Below, piece by piece: positions 37,686 through 50,640 of a stretch of 64,000 bases of DNA (positions are counted from its first letter, which is position 1; each line of letters begins with the position of its first letter). Under the pieces are notes generated by a model, which was not told the origin of the DNA, searched no databases, and saw only the letters and a program-made list of their open reading frames with translations. Source of the DNA: Coptis chinensis (Eukaryota > Streptophyta > Magnoliopsida > Ranunculales > Ranunculaceae); the NCBI GenBank assembly GCA_015680905.1, contig CM027378.1, positions 14,551,001 to 14,615,000 of the forward strand. Direction: 5' to 3'. The translations under genes and the position numbers were made by a program.

Positions 37686-38600
37686 GGGGTAATTGCCTGA
37701 ATCGGCCATGATAAATCGACATTGTTCTCCAACTGACCATGCCTTTTAATTTTGACCAATTCAACGGGTTTTTTACCCTTTTGCCCTTCCATACAACATT
37801 CTCTCTCCTCCTGCCACACTCTCTCTCCTCTGCAACACACTCTCTCTCCTCTTGTACTTCTGATGTTGACATGCACAGTCATATCTATCCGTTAGATTCT
37901 CTTAGCAATACGTACCAGCGATTAATGACAGTTGGATTTTAACCCAGCAAAAATGAAAACGGACATTAGCTATTATGGGAATCAGGAACCAGCAACTTAT
38001 GGACATACTATCAGCAACTTTTACGTTGTTTTTGTTGTATGGACATGCAACAACGTTCACCTCGATTTTTATGCCAAACTATAAAAGTGTTTACAAATCT
38101 CCAAAGCTTCCAGTTTTTTTTATTTCATCTTCTTGGTTATCCTCTCCTTCGTGATTTTGGAAAGGTTTTTCATGGAGGACAAGAACACAAATCTTGATAA
38201 TGAATTTTTTTAAGGTTCATCTTCTTGATTATCCTCTCCCTCTACGGTTCTCATTGTTTATTGATATGTTTTGTACTTTGGTTTGTTGTCTTCAGTGTTG
38301 GTTTCTTTCTAGGTCGTCTTGGGTTTGTTTTTACGTAGTAGTGTATAGAGTTTTTTTTAAGGTTTCCATAGTTGTGTTTACTATTTCCATGTTGATTTTG
38401 TTCTTGTTGCATGGAGTGAAGAAGTATGTAATAGGTGAGGTGAAATTGAGAGTGTTTGATGTGTATATTTTCTTAGAAGGATTCATGTGTCTTGTAGAAG
38501 GTTTGTCCAAGTGCATGAAATTGAGTTTTTGTATGATGTACTTGATGAACAAGTCCCTTTCTAGATCGATGAAAAAATTAACTACTTGAATATGATTCAA
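37686..38600 (+). repeat. left terminal inverted repeat of the giant MULE, with dead transposase 5' end
   Basis: It pairs with 63391-64000. At 38172-38202 it holds ATGGAGGACAAGAACACAAA TCTTGATAATG, the counterpart of transposase exon 1 at 63695-63665, but the following GT donor is replaced by AA. From ~38418 it contains the counterpart of exon 2 (GEVKLRVFDV, FMCLVE). The TIR would also supply the promoter for the inward protease gene. Confidence 0.75.
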
Positions 38601-40395
38601 AAGCAGAAGAAGATAGCTGAGCAGTCATTGTGGTGAGCTTGGATTGCCTTTTTAGTCGCGGTTCCGCCAGGTTTTAGCAATAAAGACTCTTTGGAAGCCA
38701 CCATAAGCGACACTTACATGTACCTTCAGCAACTTGGGGTTGTTTTTACGTAGTAGTATATAGAGTTTTTTTAAGGTTTCCATAGTTGTGTTTACTATTT
38801 CCATATTGATTTTGTTCTTTTTGCATGGAGTGAAGAAGTATGTAACAGGTGAGGTGAAATTGAGAGTGTTTGATGTGTATATTTTCTTAGAAGGATTCAT
38901 GTGTCTTGTGGAAGGTTTTTTCAAGTGCATGAAATTGAGTTTTTGTATGATGTACTTGATGAACAAGTCCCTTTCTAGATCGATGAAAAAATTGACTACT
39001 TGAATATGATTCAAAAGAAGAAGGAGATAGCTGAGCAGTCATTATGGTAAGCTTAGATTGCCTTTTCAATTGCGGTTCCGCTAGGTTTTAGCATTAAAGA
39101 CTCTGTGGATGCCACCATAAGCGAGACTTACATATACCGTCAGTAACTTGGGTTTGTCTTTACGTAGTAGTGTATAGAGTTTTTTTACGGTTTCCATAGT
39201 TGTGTTTACTATTTCCATATTGATTTTGTTCTTTTTGCATGGAGTGAAGAAGTATATAACAGGTGAGGTGAAATTGAGAGTGTTTGATGTGTATATTTTC
39301 TTAAAAGAATTCATGTGTCTTGTGTAAGGTTTTTCCAAGGATATGAAATTGAGTTTTTGTATGATGTACTTGATGAACAAGTCCCTTTCTAGATCGATGA
39401 AAAAATTGACTACTTGAATATGATTCAAAAGCAGAAGAAGATAGCTGAGCAGTCATTGTGGTGAGCTTGGATTGCCTTTTCAGTCGCGATTCCGCTAGGT
39501 TTTAGCATTGAAGACTCTGTGGATGCCACCATAAGCGAGACTTATATATACCGTCAGCAACTTGGGTTTGTCTTTACGTAGTAGTGTATAGAGTTTTTTT
39601 AAGGTTTCCATAGTTATGTTTACTATTTCCATATTGATTTTGTTCTTTTTGCATGGAGTGAAGAAGTATGTAATAGGTGAGGTGAAATTGAGAGTGTTTG
39701 ATGTGTATATTTTCTTAGCAGGATTCATATGTTTTGTGGAAGGTTTTTCCAAGCGCATGAAATTGAGTTTTTGTATGATGCAAGGCCGAAAGTTTCAGGA
39801 TTTGAAGATATTTCGGACCCTCCCAAAATCGATATATATCGGAAAAATCGAAAAATCGGATTGATATATCGTTTTTGCCCATTTTGGTGATAATATTAAA
39901 AAAAAATCGAAAAATCAGAATATATCAGAAATATCGCCGATATATAACGATATATACCGGGATATATCGGTCAAAAGTCAAACTGTCCAACCAAGTCAAA
40001 CGATATATATCAAATATGACAGAATATATCGCCGATATATATCTTTATATCAGTTTTACCGATATATATCGTTTTAAAATTTATTTAATTTTCGGAGCTG
40101 ATATTTCGAATGTTTCGAAGTCGGTAGGCTGAAAAAACGATAAATATCGACAAAAAATCAATTTTTCGACCGATATTTTCAGCCCTGATATGATGTACTT
40201 GATGAACAAGTCCTTTTCTAGATTGATGAAAAAATTGAGTACTTGAATATGATTCAATGCATGATTCAAAAGCAGAAGAAGACAACTGAGCAGTCATTGT
40301 GGTGAGCTTGGATTGCCTTTTCAGTCGCGGTTCCGCCAGGTTTTAGCAATAAAGACTCTGTGGATGTCACCATAAGCGACTTGGGTTTCTTTTGA
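38321..40395 (+). repeat. four tandem copies of a ~414-bp unit containing transposase exon-2 sequence
   Basis: Units start at GGGTTTGT(T/C)TTTACGTAGTA at 38321, 38736, 39150 and 39564, spaced 415, 414 and 414 bases. The fourth is interrupted by a hAT MITE and would be ~404 bases without it. Each encodes, on the + strand, a degenerate GEVKLRVFDV..FMCLVEG..LMNKS block matching the transposase N-terminus at 63340-63190. Apparent - strand frames that start MNHIQVVNFFIDLERD are shadows of this repeat. Confidence 0.9.
39781..40187. mobile_element. hAT MITE, second copy of the ATATCGG family
   Basis: Ends CAAGGCCGAAAGTTTC and, reverse-complemented, CAGGGCTGAAAATATCGG. They are flanked by the 8-bp duplication GTATGATG/ATATGATG (39773-39780 and 40188-40195, one mismatch). 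The interior is full of GATATATCGG variants, as in the element at 16190-16617. It interrupts the fourth 414-bp unit, so it inserted after the amplification. Confidence 0.9.
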
Positions 40396-41389
40396 AATCC
40401 CACTTCCACTTCACAGATCACCTTATAGAGTTTTGGAAGTATGTTTCACTGTATAGGTTTATGCTTGAATCGATGTAATGGTATTTTGTGGTTTGTGAAA
40501 CAGCCAGTTCATTGTGCTTGAGTGTCAGCACAGAAAATGTTGATGTTCATTGTTGTTGTTTATAAGGAGATAATGAGACCCTAATAGAAAGAAAGAAATT
40601 TAGGTAGAAATCTGTATGGAAACTCAATAAGAAGAAAAAAGAAAAAATGCATTTAGCATTCACAAAACTGGGCTGGACGTGTTATTCGAAACGGAGGTAA
40701 TTGGCAGCGTTTTATGTATGATATATCAGCAACTGAAGCCATAAACAAGAACATAATTAAGACTATCAGGTTGACTTTAATATACACCTATAACTTATGT
40801 ACAAAATAGTATTATCCAATAACAAGTTAAACAAAAGTTAACTTTGATAAGTTTATTCAACCTTTTATTCAAGGGTAATTGCCTTTTATTCAATATCAAG
40901 TAAAGCAAAAGTGTAGCATTTAATAACACATACTGAACTTGAGAAGTAGTAGCTAGAATCTCAGTTCCATATTTCACCATTGTTCCCACCCAATTCTGTT
41001 ACAAGCTTGTCTGTAGTTCAATATTTAAAAAGTTTTCTTATAGAAATAGCCAAAATGTTAGGAAGTCCCACCCTTTGTAAAATGATCAGACTCAGAAGTT
41101 GCTGATAGGTTTGACATTAGAATATGTCCGTACTAACATAAAATGGTGAGATAAAGAATCTAGTTTGGGCGGGAAAAATCTTTGCCACATGTTAGGAACG
41201 ATACGATAGCATTAATTATTCGCCGAACTATTGAAGAAATGATGGTTTTTTAACCTTTAACTGGCACGTGTCGGTAGTAATATGTTTGAGGGTATAAGGA
41301 CGGTTCAGTGTTCATTTTCGAACCAAAAAAACCGCCCAAATTGAATACCTTGAATCCCTAATTTTCTGACCATTTCCAATCTTTCAAAA
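40396..41389 (+). promoter_or_regulatory. spacer upstream of the protease gene, probable 5' region
   Basis: No coding block is seen. A TATAAGG at 41293, ~95 bases upstream of the ATG at 41390, is a weak promoter candidate; the leader in between is C- and A-rich. Confidence 0.35.
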
Positions 41390-42399
41390 ATGAGAAAGCT
41401 TAATTTGATTGTTCGTATGTCACTCGATAAAATGCATAAATTGTTCAAAACATTCACTACTGAAGAGAGGGAAGATTTTGAGAAGTCTTGCTTCGGGAAG
41501 TTTTTAAGCATTAATGAGAGAATTCACACTACTACTACACTAGTGTATGCTGTTTTGGGACACCAAGTAGGTAAACTTTGCTACCGAATCGGTTAGAAGG
41601 ATTTGGTGTTTAAAAAAAGTGATATTACTCTTATAATGGGTCTTAGTGTGAAGCGGTTTCTAATTCATTCTACACGGCAGACATCAAGATCCCATCAGAA
41701 TTTCGTGCAAGGTTTTTTAAAGGAACCACGGTTTCTGAAATAGAAATATTGGAAGCTAGAAACTTGGCAAAATGAAGTGTTGGTGAAGAAAGTCAGAATG
41801 ATGTGTTTAGGCTGAATAGGTTGTATATACTATTGCAGGTTGTGCTTCCAGGATCTGCTAGGACAGTTGATGGGAGGTATATTAATCTGACCGAGAATTT
41901 AAATGCATTTGACAGCTTTCCTTGGGGCACACCTCTGTTTGAAATGTTGGAAGAGTCTTTGGAAGACATGTCTAACCTGGTGAGTGTTGGAAAGGATTCT
42001 TTCGCAGTTTATGGTTGTTTAATTTGTTTTGTTATTTGGGTATATCTTCACATCCCATCTCTTGGGGATCGGAGACAAGTTGATGGTAGGTTCCCCAGAA
42101 TACTAGATTGGGTAGGCTTGCCTTCCAGAAACATACATCTACATACTTATAAGAAAAAGCTTCAGCCTCTTAAGGGGAAGGCAGTGGTGTTGGAAAGTCT
42201 ATATCTTTCAGAAGGAGAACTGAATGAAGAAGTGCTAAAGGATGCTTTGGGGAAACAGCCCATGCAAAATAGTGCAGCAGTTTTAGGGACATACAATAAT
42301 GAGGAACTTTTTCAAAGACAGGCAAAAGTAATTAAAGGCCTTGTAAGTAACTTATTTTTTTTACTATGTTCAACTATGTTGCATGTTGTATCCTAGAAT

Positions 42400-42945
42400 G
42401 TCATTTGAAGTACTCACATAATCTTATAATGTTATAGAAGTTGTAATATGATAATGGAATTGTAAATGTTGTTAGGACCCATGTTGTTATATGAATCTTT
42501 GATAATGTGTTGTTATGGAACTGTATGTTGCAGCATTGTTTCATATATGAGGCAGTAATATGTTATGGTACCATAAGTGAGCTATTGTGAAACAGGATAT
42601 GTTAGCAACTACAATGTATAAATAGTGAAGTGGGATCTTGCATGTTGAACCCATAATGATAATAGGGTACCCATGATAATATATGGGTAACCAGTTTTTG
42701 ACATTTGAAGTACTCATATAATCTTAAAATATATAGAAAGTTGTAATATGATATGGGTACCCTATTATATAGTCTTGAATTGAAATTGAAAATGTTGTGT
42801 GGACCCATGTTGTTATATGAAGCACTGATAATGTGTTGTTATGGAACTGCATGTTGCATCATTGTTTCATATATGAGGCAGTAATATGTTAATGTACCAT
42901 GAGTGAGCTATTGTTAGACATGATATGTCAGCCACTACAATGTAT
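42400..42945 (+). repeat. ~300-bp imperfect tandem duplication in the first protease intron
   Basis: CATTTGAAGTACTCA.ATAAT, GTTGTAATATGATA, GGACCCATGTTGTTATATGA and TTTCATATATGAGGCAGTAA occur in the same order at 42402-42600 and 42701-42945. Confidence 0.85.
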
Positions 42946-44933
42946 CTGTAGTGGTTTACAAATATTTAAGTGTGATCTTACTTATATTCTTTGTTATGTG
43001 CTCTGATTAATTTAAAACAGGTCAGTAAGGAGGTTAGGGTTGTTGAGGATATACTCCAGAGTAAAATTAGGACTGGCATGGAAACAATAATTCAAGAGAT
43101 TGCTCATGGTGGGATGAAAGGTGGTATGGAAAGTTCAGAGGTTGAGGTTGTGAAAGGGCCTGGAACAAGGGGTAGAACAAGGAGTAGAACAAGGAGTAGG
43201 AGTAGAACAAGAAGCAAAAGTTTAGAGGTTAAGGTTATGAAAGGAGCTACAACTAGAAGCCCAAGCCCAAGGAAGCCAAGCAATGTAGGTGCTAATGCTA
43301 AACTGAAAACACCAACAAGGTCTTCCTAGAAGAAGTCTACCCCGAAGAAGTCTTCCTAGAAGAAGGTTCACTCAGAACCTAAGAAAGGGAGTTCATCTGC
43401 TTCTAAGAAAGTTACCTTTGAGGTTTCTCCTAGTTCCTCATCTAAAAGAAAAAGAGCATTGGACAAGGATCAAAGCCTTGAAGTTGTGGGACATACTTCA
43501 ATACCTGCTCAGATTAAAAGAAAGAAAAGGAAAGTGGTCAAAGTTTGTGGTACTCGAGTTCAGCCATCTAGGGCCAGCAAAAATGAGGCTATAAAGGCTA
43601 GTGAGAGGCAAAACTTGAAGAAAAAATATCAAATCAGTGAGAGAACAAGGGAAAGGGAGCTGAAGTTTAAGGAAGCTGAGACACCCAAACAAAGAAGGAA
43701 GTTGATTCAGCCGAGTCGATGAAGATGAAGCCGCTGCAACAACAAAAAGGGCAAAATGATTTGGAGTCGGGCTTTGCAAGTGCTTTGCAAGAGATTAGTG
43801 AGGTCATACCCAAGGGACATACCAAGAACATAATGTGGAGCCGGAGGAGGACTGGTGGGGTACGACCGCTATATAGTACCTTATGATGAATCTTCAATGC
43901 TTGATCATGTTCCCTTTTACTCTCCTTTGTCTTCTGCTTTTGTCCCTCCTCTTGGGGATCTTGATGGGGGAATCATATCCTTTAGCTTCAGTTTTAGTCC
44001 TTCCTCCTGGTGATCTTGATGGGGAAGCAATCCTGAATAGAGAAATGGAAAAATTCAGTTTTGTTTCTCTATTAGCTGGAAGTGTAGAGCTCCCTGACAT
44101 AACTGTTTTGCCAGCCCTATCACCATCAGAAGGAGTAAGCACTGAACATGATGTGGCAGCTGTAGATGATGACCAGAACACTATGGATCAGCATGATGCT
44201 GGTGATGTGGAGGACCCTGATGTGGTACTCATTCACACTCAGATGGAGCAGGAAATGGATAAGAAAAGTGCAAAGAGTGGCCGTAGAAAAAGGAGGAGGG
44301 AGAAAAAACTGGGAAAAGAAAGTACTAGTTTATGGGAAGAGAAGATGGGAAAGGACTGTAACTCATTAATCAAGGTTGCTCTATCATCAACCTTTTACAA
44401 GAAAACAACTACCACAGGTGAGGTAAATGTTGTCAATTATTATTGGAGAAAGTGCAGTAGGAAGAAGAATTAACAGAACTCTCCATATATAAGAGTTTTT
44501 GGGTATGATCAAGTTATTTCAGTGCATAATTTTCATTCGTTATATAGAAGACAATGGGTGGATGGTGAGGTAACGAATCTACCATTAGTAATTTGCTCTA
44601 AAACTATCGGCAACTTGGTATTAATGTGCAAAGTAAACTACTATAGAAAGTTAATTGTTACTAATTCCTATTTGATTATTTTATAGGTTCTCAGCTTATA
44701 TGTCAAGCTATTGATAAGGTGGTATAAGCAACACTGTAAGGAACATGCCATTCCGGAAGATGAAGTGTATACTGTTGTGGAGGATGTTTACTTTGTTGTG
44801 TGTTCTCTATACTTTAATACTAAGTTTCTGTTGAAGCTTATTCACTAATCTTACTTAAGTTTGATAAGCTTAATCATCACTTTGTGGATGTAGAAATTCA
44901 TGATAAGAGAGTATGGGATATTCAAGAATAAGC

Positions 44934-46421
44934 TATAAGACCCAAGTTTTCGAGCTGCAAGTGATATACGTAAAATTGAATAGTTCTACTCACAAATAAG
45001 CGATGAAACTAAATGCAAGTAAAACTAAAACTTAACTCGTGTGATAATTTATCAAAGTTTTTTCTACTCTCGAATCTATCGAAATAGAGTTAGAGTACAA
45101 GATTCGTTCCACTCCTAGTTCGTTAGTATTCAATGTTTTCTACGACTATCAGTCCTATCCAAAGTTAATGAGAGTAATGGTTGGAATTTATACTACGATG
45201 CAAATTATACTAACAAGATACGATAAATTAACAAATAATACTAAGGTTTGAATCTAGATAAAGAATTAGGGGAATTTGTTTCTACCTTGAATCCAACTTA
45301 ATAAACTAGTATAGATTGTTGTAATCCAATTCTTACATTTTTATGATAAGAATTAGTCGTTCTAATCCCTAATCAATCATGACAATCTCTACCAAATAAT
45401 GACTAGCATGTGAGGAAGTCCAACCCATTCTCATGGCGAATTAACTACCTTTTAGAGTGGAATAAACTTTTATAACTAGTTCTACACTACACAATCAAGT
45501 TTTCATCAAGGCTTCATCAAACCCCTCTAATGGAGATTTAGCCTTGATTCATCAAACTATCATTTCCAATTGAATTTAAACAAGACATCATATAAAGATT
45601 GTAAATTTACTAATTTGATCTAATCAATAATTCAAATCTAAATTAACAACTAAGAATCAAAATTAGATCTAAGTAATTTTAAATAACAAAAACTGAAATT
45701 ATGAAGAACTCACTACTTTTATTAATATAATGAAGGAATAACAATGATTCAATAATTTAAATTAAAACAAGGTAATAGAAACTAATTAATTGAATGTAAA
45801 AACTAGATCTAGAACTATCTCTAATGGCTACTTGCTACCTAAACTAATTCTTTTTTAAGAGTTAAGTTTTCTCTATTCAAATGGAGGAGACAAGATCCAC
45901 ATTTTCGTGCATGGGCTGAGGAGCCATGTTTTGGGCCGGAAAATCGAGCCAAAAACCCAATTTCTTCAGTCTATAGAGGCCTTTTCAGCTAGATTTTGTT
46001 TCAACAAACTTTTCATCTAATTTTTCTCCTCTGATTAGGTCAAGGTGTGGACCATTGGAAAGCTCTTTCTGAGCTGGTCGTTTTGACATAAGGTATGCCC
46101 AATTCTGAGGTTTGAGCCCAAAGATACGGTCTTCGGAAGTTCTGCGGACTTTTGTGTACTGTTTATGCCCGCTTTGACTTTGACTTTTCAGCTTTGATCG
46201 GGCTTTTTCTCCTTGAATCTTGGCCTTTAATCACAGAACTCCTTAGCAACCAACCCTTGCTCCTTTATCTCGTCAAAGTGACACATTTCTGCATATAATT
46301 GACTCCAAAGCCTGAAATACATAAAAACACGTAATCAGCATTAACTCTTATTTATTACTCGCATAATTGGTCTAAAAGTATTATTGTTAAGGAGTTAAAA
46401 CTACAGTTTTGGGCTCTTATC
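44934..46421. mobile_element. 1.49-kb non-autonomous TIR element in the protease gene
   Basis: The left end TATAAGACCCAAGTTTTCG matches the reverse complement of the right end (GATAAGAGCCCAAAACTG). AGC flanks both sides (44931-44933 and 46422-46424), a possible 3-bp duplication as in PIF/Harbinger or CACTA elements. The interior has no transposase. The sequence on both sides belongs to the Ulp1-like gene, which shows this is an insertion. Confidence 0.65.
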
Positions 46422-46731
46422 AGCAAGCCCAGAGAAAAGAGTGGTTAATGGTTTGTACCATACAGATGAAATTGTGAAAGAGTATTTGGACCCCCTTTGA
46501 CAGAAGGATTAGAAATCAACCACACCCAGTACAGGGTAAGGGAGTAATTGTACCTCTTCAAGTTCATGGTAGTCACTGGATTGTTGATGTCTTTAACTTT
46601 AAAGAGATGAAAGTGTGCACCTATGATTCTCTTGGTGGAAACCAAATTTTTTATGAACAACTAGCTTTAGAGAGAATGATTCCTTATGTGCTCAGGTGTG
46701 TTGATCCATGCTCCACTATTGATTTGAACAC

Positions 46732-47207
46732 TGTTTCGACCCCCACATATGTGGCAAACGTCCATTAGTAGGAGTCTCTATTTTATTCATTTAATCGACA
46801 GGGCTAAAGCCCAATTTGCAATACCATGGATCAATGTACAGGCCCATTAACTCATGTGTCTAAGGCTAAACCTTAGCCACATGACTTGCCACTAATGTAC
46901 ATTGATTTATGTCCAGATTCATTTATTATCAAAGAGATAATTATCAGTTTACAGTTATATTCTATCACGATTGCTCAAGATACGAGAATACTTGAGCTAC
47001 AAGGATTCTCTACTCTACTTATATAAATGCCAAACTGTTTTTCATAAGGAACTACGTGGAAACTTGATCCCTAGATAATAGATCTTGGGTACGTAGGCAG
47101 CCATTATTTGGTTCAGTTTCATCTCCCCCCAATATCAAATTCCTCTGTTTCTTAGTATGTTCTTTACTATTGCTCTCGTTGTGTTGAAGCAGTTTACTGC
47201 CGAAACA
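46732..47207 (+). repeat. left LTR of element B
   Basis: TGTTTCGACC...CCGAAACA, with TATATAAAT near 47020 as likely promoter and GGGTACGTAGGCAGCC towards the 3' end. Confidence 0.95.
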
Positions 47208-47261
47208 TAATTGGCGCCGTCTGTGGGGAATTTAGAATTCATTATCACGTGAAACAATCAA

Positions 47262-48530
47262 GATGGTAAGCACAAGAAGCAGACAAAATCGTCGACATAT
47301 TCCCCCTGCTAATAGGATTCGCAACCCTCGAAATTCAAATCGGCCAATGTAAGAACCGTTGAACAATCAAGTTGCTCCTAGTGGTAGGATCAATTCTCAA
47401 CATCCAACCGTAGCAGCGCCACCGCTACCACCACCGCCTCCGCTACCGCCACTCCTAATACGGTTGAGCGTGAGTTACGACGAGTCAAAAATTTAAAATA
47501 GAAACTTGAGAAGGAAGATGGCAAAGAGGCAAAGCCCGGTGGATGAGGCTGCAAATTCAACAACATCAGGCCACCACGAAGGGACGCAGGCCATTCCAGT
47601 GTATGGGACCGTCTTGAAGATCCACTTCATTGTCCTCAACAACGTGTTATTTCTCAAACACAATCAACCAGTGCACACTCTAAGAGTAGTGACCCTATTA
47701 CCCGTACTTATGGGGAGAATCAGATTGGCAGGGATAACTACTACCCTAGACATGTCCGATCTCAAATAGAAGATTTACCTCTGAGAAGCAATTTCAGGGA
47801 AGACCACCATCCGAGATATGTCCGACATGACTAGGAAGGCGGGCATCCCAGACAAGAGCAACAAAACATGGAGAAGTGGTATAATTATACCGACCACCCG
47901 GCCAAGGGTGACTACCGGCCTAGACAGGCTGGTTACAGGGATAGACAAAGACAATCACCGGTCGGAGCTGATCGTGCGTACCGCCAAAGATCTCTAACTC
48001 TAATAAGAGATAATGGAAGGTATCCTTCTCCACATAGGCACGACTGGGGGCGTCCAGTTGTTCGAGCCAATACTTTAACTCTAACAGAACAACAGTTGAA
48101 AGAGTTGATTGTAAAAGAACTTAATGATAGAGAGTCAAGGGATGTAAGAATGAAAAACTTGATAGTCAATGATGGCGTACTTGATAAGTTTTCGCTCGAC
48201 ATTCAAGAAGCTTACCACCATCCCGACTTCAAATAACCTGATTTTGAACTTTATGATGAGTCGAAAGGAGATCCTGGCTTGCATGTTCTATCGTTAAAAA
48301 ATAAGTTGGTGTTATGGGGTGGAGATGATCCGTTCATGTGTAAGCTCTTTCCATCAACTCTAAAGGGAGAAGCATTACGCTGGTTTAGTGAGTTGCCTTC
48401 AAGATCAATTCACCAATACAATGAACTAGAAAATTAGTTTGTTAATCGTTTCCGCTACAATTGCAAGACGCCAAAGGATGTCGACTCACTTTTGAACATC
48501 ATTTCGGAGGCGTTAGCACCGCCGCCGCCG
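47262..48530 (+). pseudogene. element B gag remnant
   Basis: An ATG at 47262 opens MVSTRSRQNRRHIPP, stopped after ~30 codons. A later open stretch (47868-48236) is Arg-rich and leads into a capsid-like segment, DPFMCKLFPSTLKGEALRWF then SELPSRSIHQYNELEN and FVNRFRYNC. This matches the Ty3/gypsy retrotrans_gag domain (LKGxALxWFxxLPxxSI). Stops at 48234 and 48436 break it. Confidence 0.8.
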
Positions 48531-48557
48531 CTACCGCAAATGGCGGTACAAATGCCT

Positions 48558-49085
48558 CCGAAAGAAGGCGTCGCGAAAGAAAGTATAAGAAAAACCTTCA
48601 TCCTAGACTGGACTGACCTGACAGGGAAGGCCAACCTCGCAGATTTGAGAAAAATTGCCATCCCAGACAGGGAAAGAAGGTGTCACAGAAGAAAATATAA
48701 GGAATACCAATATCCCAAACGAGACTGACCTGACAGGGAAGGCCGACCTCGCAGATTTGCGGAAAATTGCCATCCTAGACAGGTCCGTCTAGACATGGAA
48801 AAAAGGCGTCACGGAAGAAAGTATAAGGAAAAACTTCATCCCAGACTGGACCGACCTGACAGGGAAGGCCGACCTCGCAGATTTGCGGAAAATCGCCATC
48901 TTAGACAGGTCCGTCCAGACAGGGAGAAAAGGCGTCACGGAAGAAAGTATAAGGAAAACCTTCATCCTAGACTGGACCGACCTGACAGGGAAGGCCGACC
49001 TCGCAGATTTGAGAAAAACTGCCATCCCAGACAGGTCCGACCAGGTAGGGATAGAAGGTGTCACAAAAGCAACTAGAGGGAAGAC
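48558..49085 (+). repeat. element B tandem array, ~125-bp unit, after gag
   Basis: Four to five copies (starts near 48558, 48670, 48794, 48919, 49046) contain AAGGCGTCACGGAAGAAAGT, GGACCGACCTGACAGGGAAG and GCCGACCTCGCAGATTTG. The apparent Arg-rich frames are repeat products. Confidence 0.9.
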
Positions 49086-49264
49086 CACAATCCCAGACAA
49101 ACTACCGACCTAGATAGGTTGGTTACATGCAAAGAAAAAGACAATCTCCAGTCGGACCCGAAAGTGTGTACCGCCTAAAACCTCTAACTCTTGTAAGAGG
49201 TACTGGCAGGTGTCATCTTCCACATAGGCTCGACCGGGGGCGTCTGTCTGTTTAAATCTTCTGG

Positions 49265-50640
49265 GTGAAATGGATTTCACTCTTCAATACAATTTTTTCC
49301 GATCTGCTGGGAAAAATAATTGAGGCTTATATCGATAATATAGTCGTTAAATCAAAGCATACTGGTGATCATCTTTCCGATCTTCAACTTGTTTTCGATA
49401 GGCTTAACAAATATAACATGAGACTCAGTCCCGCCAAATGTTCTTTTGGCCTCTCTTCTGGAAATTTTTTGGATACCTCATGACTCATAGAGGTATTGAG
49501 GCTAATCCTGATCAGATACGCGCCGTTATTGATATGCCATCACCAAAAAATAAGAAGGAAATTCAACGACTTACTGGTCGGCTTGTCGTTCTTCATAGAT
49601 TTATTTCTAAATATTTCGATCGTTATCATCCCTTCTTCCAGACTTTAAAGAGGGCGACAACTTGAAACATTGATTGTAAGATGGCATTGCAACAACTGGA
49701 GAAATACTTGGTCAGTCCTCCTATATTGACAAGTCCTTCACTGGGTCAACCTAGTGGCATATACCTGGCAGCTACAACTCAAGCTGTTAGTGCTGTTTCT
49801 TTTCATTGATGATGGTAGACCCGCCTTTTTATCGGTAAGACTTTAACCGAGCCGAAGTCTCGTTATTCAAAGATGGAAAAAATTGCACTTGCATTGGTTC
49901 ATGTCGCTCGCCGATTGAAACCATACTTCCAGGGGAGGTTGGTCAGAATTATACTGAAAATCCCTTACGCAAGATCTTTCGTAATACACAGGAATCAAGT
50001 AGATTAGCCGAATGGAAAAGTTATCTTAGTGCATATAACATTGTCTTTGAAAGTCGTACTACTGAAAAAAGACATGCTCTGACTTCTTTGATAGTTGATT
50101 TTCTGATTGATGATTCTCCTATTGACGATTTCTTGTGCCAAGAAGAATCTATGGAAGACATTCTGCCGCCAATAACTGGCGGCGACGAAGACCAACATGA
50201 AAACGCAATTCCTAATCCCATTGTCCTATGGATTGTTTACTCAGATGGCTCCCATAGTAAATCTGGGTCTGGAGTTGGATGCGTTTTTGTTAAACCCGAC
50301 GGAGAAAAGATTGGGAAATCTGTGCGACTTGGCTTCGCCGCTTCAAATAACGAAGCCGAGTATGAAGCTGCCATTTTTGCTTTGAGAACAAATTTTGACA
50401 ATCGGGGCTAAAAGTTCCAGCTTATACACGATTCTCCATTTTATTGCCAATCAGTTTGGTGGGTCTTTTGAAACAAGAGATGAGCGTATGGCGGCTTATC
50501 TTAGTTTGATATATGGTATTTCTCGGAAATTTGATAGCATCTCTATCACTCAAAGACCCCGAAATAACTTACGTCATGCAGATTCATTGGCTTATCTCTC
50601 TGCCGCCGTTAAAAGCGAAGGGTCAAGACACATCACTTTT
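49265..50640 (+). pseudogene. element B reverse transcriptase and two RNase H domains, broken
   Basis: The RT segment includes AYIDNIVVKS, where the family has a Y-x-D-D active site, so one catalytic Asp is replaced by Asn. It is followed by LSPAKCSFGL and, after a frameshift near 49470, GIEANPDQIRAVIDMPSPKN, typical of the RT thumb. Classical RNase H relics follow at 49680-50010. A second, Tat-type RNase H at 50220-50600 has VYSDGSHSKSGSGVG, ASNNEAEYEAA and RHADSLAYLS. The integrase is missing. Confidence 0.85.

Noticed and set aside
38331..40297. Repeated - strand proteins starting MNHIQVVNFFIDLERD
   Set aside because: They recur only because the 414-bp unit is tandemly repeated. The homology to the transposase N-terminus is on the + strand.
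46445..46660. - strand frame of 71 codons at the element B boundary
   Set aside because: Antisense to the catalytic His/Asp part of the protease, which is clearly the coding strand.
48455..49113. Arg-rich frames with RPDREGRPRRF repeats
   Set aside because: Generated by the ~125-bp array after gag; open in several frames on both strands, as expected of a repeat and not of a gene.
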